Below are positions 14,695 to 17,104 of a DNA stretch of 17,104 nt, in pieces. The notes below the pieces were generated by a model. The model searched no databases and was not told the DNA's origin. It saw nothing but the letters and a program-made list of their open reading frames with translations. Positions within the stretch are counted from its first letter, which is position 1. Each line of letters starts with the position of its first letter. The stretch is taken from assembly GCA_002900555.1 (NCBI GenBank), contig MUGD01000038.1, positions 1 to 17,104 on the forward strand, in the 5' to 3' direction. A program made the position numbers and the translations under genes. Source of the stretch: Thermoplasmata archaeon M9B2D (GTDB lineage Archaea > Thermoplasmatota > E2 > DHVEG-1).

Positions 14695-15447
14695 TCAATG
14701 GTATTCATTTTTCTGCATTATAAAAAATTCATACCCCACATAATCAGAATACTTTTTGTATGTTTCAATTTCTTTCTCGGATATGGCAAACACTTGTAGG
14801 GCAGTAGTATTTCCCTGGTATTTTTTCTTCAATTCACGTAACTTTTTTTCCAAAGGAGCATAATACTGTTCTGTCCATGACGACATAGGTAAGGTGAAAT
14901 GAGCTAGTAAATCGAAGTGTTCCTGTTTTATTACATGAATGTTGCCTTCTATGTCTTTAACATCAGGATATTCTTCCCAAAATTTTTTTGCATCCGCTGG
15001 TGCATTTGATCTCAGCATTACTCCTTCGGTTACAGCGAGATATCCTCCTTTTTTGAGAAGTTGATAGCATTTTTTTAGACCATTTTGAAATCCCATAAAA
15101 TATAATGCTCCTTCTGACCAAACAACATCAAATGTGTCATCTTTAAAATCCATCTCTAGCATTGATTGATTTTTTGGGATAACTCTGTCCTCAAATCCTT
15201 CTTTGGCTGCGTTTTGCATTAAAATATCTAAAAAAGGCTGATAGTTATCTACTGCGATGATTTTTCCCTTAGAAATTCTTGCAAGTTCAAGGGTCTGCAT
15301 ACCTGGTCCGCATCCAATATCAAGAATAAATGGTTCGGATGGCAGATTTTTCAGATACGAAAATGCTTTCCGAGTAGACGTATTATCTCCAGGACCACCA
15401 CGGGGCAGACCAGTATAGAGCTCATAGAAGTATTCCATGCCATCCAT
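14695..15447 (-). CDS. SAM-dependent methyltransferase (bacterial-type, Methyltransf_25-like)
   Basis: Class I methyltransferase with unknown substrate. Counting from the chosen ATG, the family-specific TGLPRGGPG (12-20) precedes the SAM loop ILDIGCGPGMQTLELA (41-56). Then come IIAVDNYQPFLD, FDVVWSEGALYFMGF, LKKGGYLAVTEG and the C-terminal TLPMSSWTEQYYAPLE, and the end has YSDYVGYEFFIM. I recall closely similar proteins from many bacteria and some methanogens. An in-frame GTG at 15478-15480 would give 261 residues, but a perfect TATA palindrome ends only 5 bases before it, which would place the transcript start inside that extension. The ATG at 15447 (250 residues) or the next one at 15438 fits the promoter and the family better. 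AT-rich codon use, unlike the operon at 9.4-14.1 kb. Confidence 0.88.
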   Translation of the reverse strand: MDGMEYFYELYTGLPRGGPGDNTSTRKAFSYLKNLPSEPFILDIGCGPGMQTLELARISKGKIIAVDNYQPFLDILMQNAAKEGFEDRVIPKNQSMLEMDFKDDTFDVVWSEGALYFMGFQNGLKKCYQLLKKGGYLAVTEGVMLRSNAPADAKKFWEEYPDVKDIEGNIHVIKQEHFDLLAHFTLPMSSWTEQYYAPLEKKLRELKKKYQGNTTALQVFAISEKEIETYKKYSDYVGYEFFIMQKNEYH

Positions 15448-15485
15448 GCTATCACGATTTAATTTTTCAGGATAAAACACCTCTG

Positions 15486-15499
15486 AATTTATATAAATT
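15486..15499. promoter_or_regulatory. Palindromic TATA box of the methyltransferase
   Basis: AATTTATATAAATT is a perfect 14-base palindrome. On the minus strand it predicts a transcript start near 15465, 18 bases ahead of the chosen methyltransferase ATG. Because it is symmetric, it could also fire toward the plus strand, where no gene starts for another 190 bases. Confidence 0.5.
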
Positions 15500-15597
15500 A
15501 TGAAAAAATCTCCTAAAAAATACGTACCCGCAAATTACTGTTTTTCCACTGTTTATAGGTAATTGTTATTAAATATCATGTCGATGATTTGACGGTT

Positions 15598-15615
15598 AAA
15601 TCTCCTTATCGGCGT
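15598..15615 (+). repeat. attR-like imperfect copy of the tRNA-Ser 3' end
   Basis: AAATCTCCTTATCGGCGT differs from the tRNA-Ser 3' end only at two adjacent central bases (CC to TA). The match extends weakly to the left (GGTT against GTTC). The surrounding sequence does not fold into a tRNA, so it is a fragment and not a second gene. Confidence 0.55.
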
Positions 15616-15628
15616 TGCTTATTTTCAC

Positions 15629-15636
15629 GTATAAAG
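15629..15636 (+). promoter_or_regulatory. TATA box of the PrsW-like gene
   Basis: GTATAAAG followed by GAAG, centred about 58 bases ahead of the ATG at 15691; expected leader about 32 bases. It lies just outside the attR-like repeat. Confidence 0.45.
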
Positions 15637-15690
15637 GAAGAGACATGGCAATGCTTAATAAATCGTTACGTCATAAACCCATAGAACATC

Positions 15691-16365
15691 ATGGACGGCT
15701 TTATCCCACAAACCAGTCTTTTCATTGGTATTATCCCTGCATTAATCATTCTATATGTAGGCTTAAAAGGTTACGAAGGCTATTATAAAGATAAACTCAT
15801 TTACTTAACGTTTATCGTTGGAATCATCATCGGTGTTGCTTCTGCAGCAATCGAACTGCTTACCCAAGCTATTGGTTTTTACTATATTTTTTTATTCCCT
15901 ATACTGGAACAACTGTTTAAAACCATTGTATTGAATTTGGGCAGATTCCATGAGAAACAAGAAACAACGGTCTATGGTTTTTCCCTTGGACTTGGATTTG
16001 GATCGGTATTTACTCCAGTAGCTATCTATTTTGGGAATTTCCACGATATCTTTAGCATGATTGCTGCGATGATTGGGTCATTTGGATTAACGCTTTTTCA
16101 TGCGGCAACAGGCATATTGATTGGATATGGGGTGTATTCAAACAAACTAGCGAAATATCTGACCCTTTCAATAGTGTTGCATTTTGTTATCACCATTGTC
16201 ATAGGTGTAACAAACCTTCTTTCTATTGGGTATCTGCAAATTACATTAGTACTCTATGGTCTTCTTGTTTTCTGGTACGCACTTAAACGAGTCATGCCAC
16301 GTATTTTGGCAGAAAGTCAACGACGAAAGCGGACTAAAAAAGAAATAGAGATAAAAAGCAAGTAA
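15691..16365 (+). CDS. Multi-pass membrane protein, PrsW/CPBP-like and possibly degenerate
   Basis: A 224-residue protein with about seven hydrophobic segments (10-26, 36-54, 62-80, 95-113, 120-148, 155-178, 182-198) and a strongly basic tail (RRKRTKKEIEIKSK). The layout resembles PrsW/CPBP intramembrane proteases: ILEQLFK (71-77) recalls the EExxK motif but keeps only one Glu (Glu73) plus Lys77, FHAATG carries His137, and VLHFVIT carries His164. The second motif, normally a glycine-rich helix ending in Glu, is YGFSLGLGFGSVFTP (95-109) with no Glu. It may be an inactive relative or an unrelated membrane protein. AT-rich. No ribosome binding site is seen; the TATA box at 15629 fits. Confidence 0.75.
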   Translation: MDGFIPQTSLFIGIIPALIILYVGLKGYEGYYKDKLIYLTFIVGIIIGVASAAIELLTQAIGFYYIFLFPILEQLFKTIVLNLGRFHEKQETTVYGFSLGLGFGSVFTPVAIYFGNFHDIFSMIAAMIGSFGLTLFHAATGILIGYGVYSNKLAKYLTLSIVLHFVITIVIGVTNLLSIGYLQITLVLYGLLVFWYALKRVMPRILAESQRRKRTKKEIEIKSK

Positions 16366-16383
16366 TGATTACTAACTAGATCT

Positions 16384-16389
16384 GAGGTG
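16384..16389 (+). promoter_or_regulatory. Strong Shine-Dalgarno site
   Basis: GAGGTG, 5 bases ahead of the ATG at 16395, complementary to the archaeal 16S 3' end. It fixes the start of the next gene and suggests translation from a leadered or co-transcribed message; the gap to the preceding gene is only 29 bases. Confidence 0.7.
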
Positions 16390-16394
16390 GATAG

Positions 16395-16826
16395 ATGGAA
16401 ACAGCAGCCCCCTATGGGAATTCTATAAGCGATTCCGCTCCTTATCAAACCCCCGAACAACAAAAACCAAGTACCCTGCCACTAATCGCTGGTCTCTTAT
16501 TATTGATCGCAGGGTTACTAGGATTATTTACTTGGTCATCAGCCTTGGCGCTGGACTCGTCGATGATCGAAAGTGTTCTACCAGCAGACGCACCAATCAC
16601 TGTAGAGCAACTTCAGTCGCTTCTGACAATCTGCGGTATCATCGGATGTATCCTTTCTGTCTTTACCCTCGCTGGAGGCATTGTCGCTCTGAAAAGAAAG
16701 GCATGGGGACTTGCTGTAGTGGGTGGCATCCTTGGGCTTTTTACGATTGGTCCTTTCTTATTTGCTAGCATCATCGCCCTGATTGGTCTTATGTTTGTCA
16801 TAGTATCACGAAAAGACTTTCAGTAG
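16395..16826 (+). CDS. Small four-helix membrane protein (DUF4064-like)
   Basis: No named function. The first 28 residues are polar, rich in Ala, Ser, Pro, Tyr and Gln, and face the cytoplasm or are disordered. Four hydrophobic segments follow (about 29-52, 76-98, 103-118, 119-137). Between the first two lies an outer loop (SSMIESVLPADAPITVEQLQ). AGGIVALKRKAWGLAVVGGI matches the general pattern of small archaeal and bacterial four-helix proteins with a proline-rich head. The end SRKDFQ is charged. The start is fixed by the GAGGTG site. It probably shares a transcript with the PrsW-like gene. Confidence 0.8.
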   Translation: METAAPYGNSISDSAPYQTPEQQKPSTLPLIAGLLLLIAGLLGLFTWSSALALDSSMIESVLPADAPITVEQLQSLLTICGIIGCILSVFTLAGGIVALKRKAWGLAVVGGILGLFTIGPFLFASIIALIGLMFVIVSRKDFQ

Positions 16827-16952
16827 CATAGAGGAATCACAAATAGGTAACTGTAATACCCACTGGTTCATTGTACTCATAAATCTATCCATTCAAACCT
16901 AGTGCCTTTATATGTTCTAAGAATGAAAGCACAAAACCAAGAATTGATTACA

Positions 16953-17102
16953 TCAGAGGTGAGGTTCCTGTGGGCGATGAAGACGACGAAAAAAATGAAA
17001 TGTACCAAGTTCATCAATGATGATCCCAATAGCAACGCCACTGATAAATCCTGCAGGAAGACCAGTCAGGATTCGAAGGGCATTTGTACTTTCCCAAAAC
17101 CC
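16953..17102 (-). CDS. 3' end of a membrane protein gene, cut by the window edge
   Basis: The minus strand is open from the right edge for 50 codons to a TGA. The visible end begins GFWESTNALRILTGLP, continues with the hydrophobic AGFISGVAIGIIIDELG, and closes with a basic tail FHFFRRLHRPQEPHL. The amphipathic-then-hydrophobic pattern and codon use look like a real gene, most likely the last helix and cytoplasmic tail of a membrane protein. Family not recognised. The plus strand is also open here but gives a composition unlike a protein. It is convergent with the four-helix protein gene; the 126 bases between show nothing else. Confidence 0.6.
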   Translation of the reverse strand, partial: GFWESTNALRILTGLPAGFISGVAIGIIIDELGTFHFFRRLHRPQEPHL

Positions 17103-17104
17103 AA

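Larger units (their letters stand above)
14236..15615. mobile_element. Possible remnant of a tRNA-Ser-integrated element
   Basis: This 1.38 kb segment is bounded by the tRNA-Ser 3' end and its imperfect direct copy. It is clearly AT-richer than the operon before it (one 60-base line in the methyltransferase counts 18 G+C; one in secY counts 30). It carries two minus-strand genes, a methyltransferase and a DUF1801 protein, with a palindromic TATA box and a strong ribosome binding site between them. No integrase, transposase or replication gene is present, so at most this is a decayed or trimmed element. The boundary is seen; the mobile origin is inferred. Confidence 0.4.

Noticed and set aside
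15577..15615. C/D-box guide RNA suggested by a CGATGAT string.
   Set aside because: No matching D box at a suitable distance and no internal C'/D' pair.
16924..17104. Plus-strand frame open from an ATG to the window edge (60 codons).
   Set aside because: The product is polar with an odd Cys/Ser/Lys-rich end and looks like the shadow of the better minus-strand membrane protein frame; the TATA-like CTTTATATG is also too close to the ATG.
1..17104. CRISPR array, insertion sequence, toxin-antitoxin or other defence system.
   Set aside because: No regular direct repeats with spacers, transposase motifs, or recognised defence domains were found; the NYN gene alone is not enough to propose a defence system.

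Overview
The window is archaeal chromosomal DNA. The signature genes are CDP-archaeol synthase, archaeal-type adenylate and cytidylate kinases in the L15-secY operon, a DUF106 membrane insertase, Cbf5 (aPus7-free archaeal TruB type), Taw2, Tsr3 and the alpha subunit of ADP-forming acetyl-CoA synthetase. The most likely group is the Thermoplasmatota (Methanomassiliicoccales-like or a related mesophilic lineage). Two things point there: a winged-helix regulator of a type I associate with that phylum, and the absence of L34e and L14e genes between cmk and cbf5. The assignment to phylum is an inference; assignment to Archaea is firm. Many genes lack a Shine-Dalgarno motif and have a TATA-like box about 25-35 bases ahead of the start, so short or absent leaders are probably common.

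Left third (1-4.6 kb): carA and an XPD/Rad3-type iron-sulfur helicase lie on the minus strand. Divergent from them are taw2 and tsr3, two unrelated aminocarboxypropyl transferases (one for tRNA, one for 16S rRNA) whose reading frames overlap by ATGA. acdA (4.6-6.05 kb) follows with its own TATA box and meets a minus-strand zinc-ribbon protein with the stop codons overlapping.

Middle (6-9.4 kb): a minus-strand run reads regulator, carS, eight-cysteine zinc protein. tRNA-Ala(GGC) sits beside it. Two plus-strand genes follow, a METTL5-type rRNA adenine N6-methyltransferase and a NYN/LabA-type nuclease-like protein.

Operon (9.36-14.12 kb): rpl15, secY, adkA, DUF106 insertase, cmk and cbf5 are tightly packed, with overlaps or short gaps. 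A good TATA box in the cmk-cbf5 gap suggests that cbf5 also has its own transcript. tRNA-Ser(GGA) follows cbf5 directly.

Right end (14.2-17.1 kb): the DNA becomes visibly AT-rich. Downstream of tRNA-Ser lie a DUF1801 protein and a SAM methyltransferase on the minus strand. They are closed off by an imperfect copy (16 of 18 bases) of the tRNA 3' end at 15598-15615. This looks like a small remnant of tRNA-targeted integration and is the most unusual structure I found. Beyond it are a PrsW-like membrane protein, a four-helix membrane protein with a strong ribosome binding site, and the 3' end of another minus-strand membrane protein cut by the window edge.

The window brings together translation and RNA-modification functions (Taw2, Tsr3, METTL5-like, Cbf5, L15, two tRNAs), membrane biogenesis (SecY, DUF106, CarS) and nucleotide supply (CarA, AdkA, Cmk). 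No gap between genes exceeds 300 bases.
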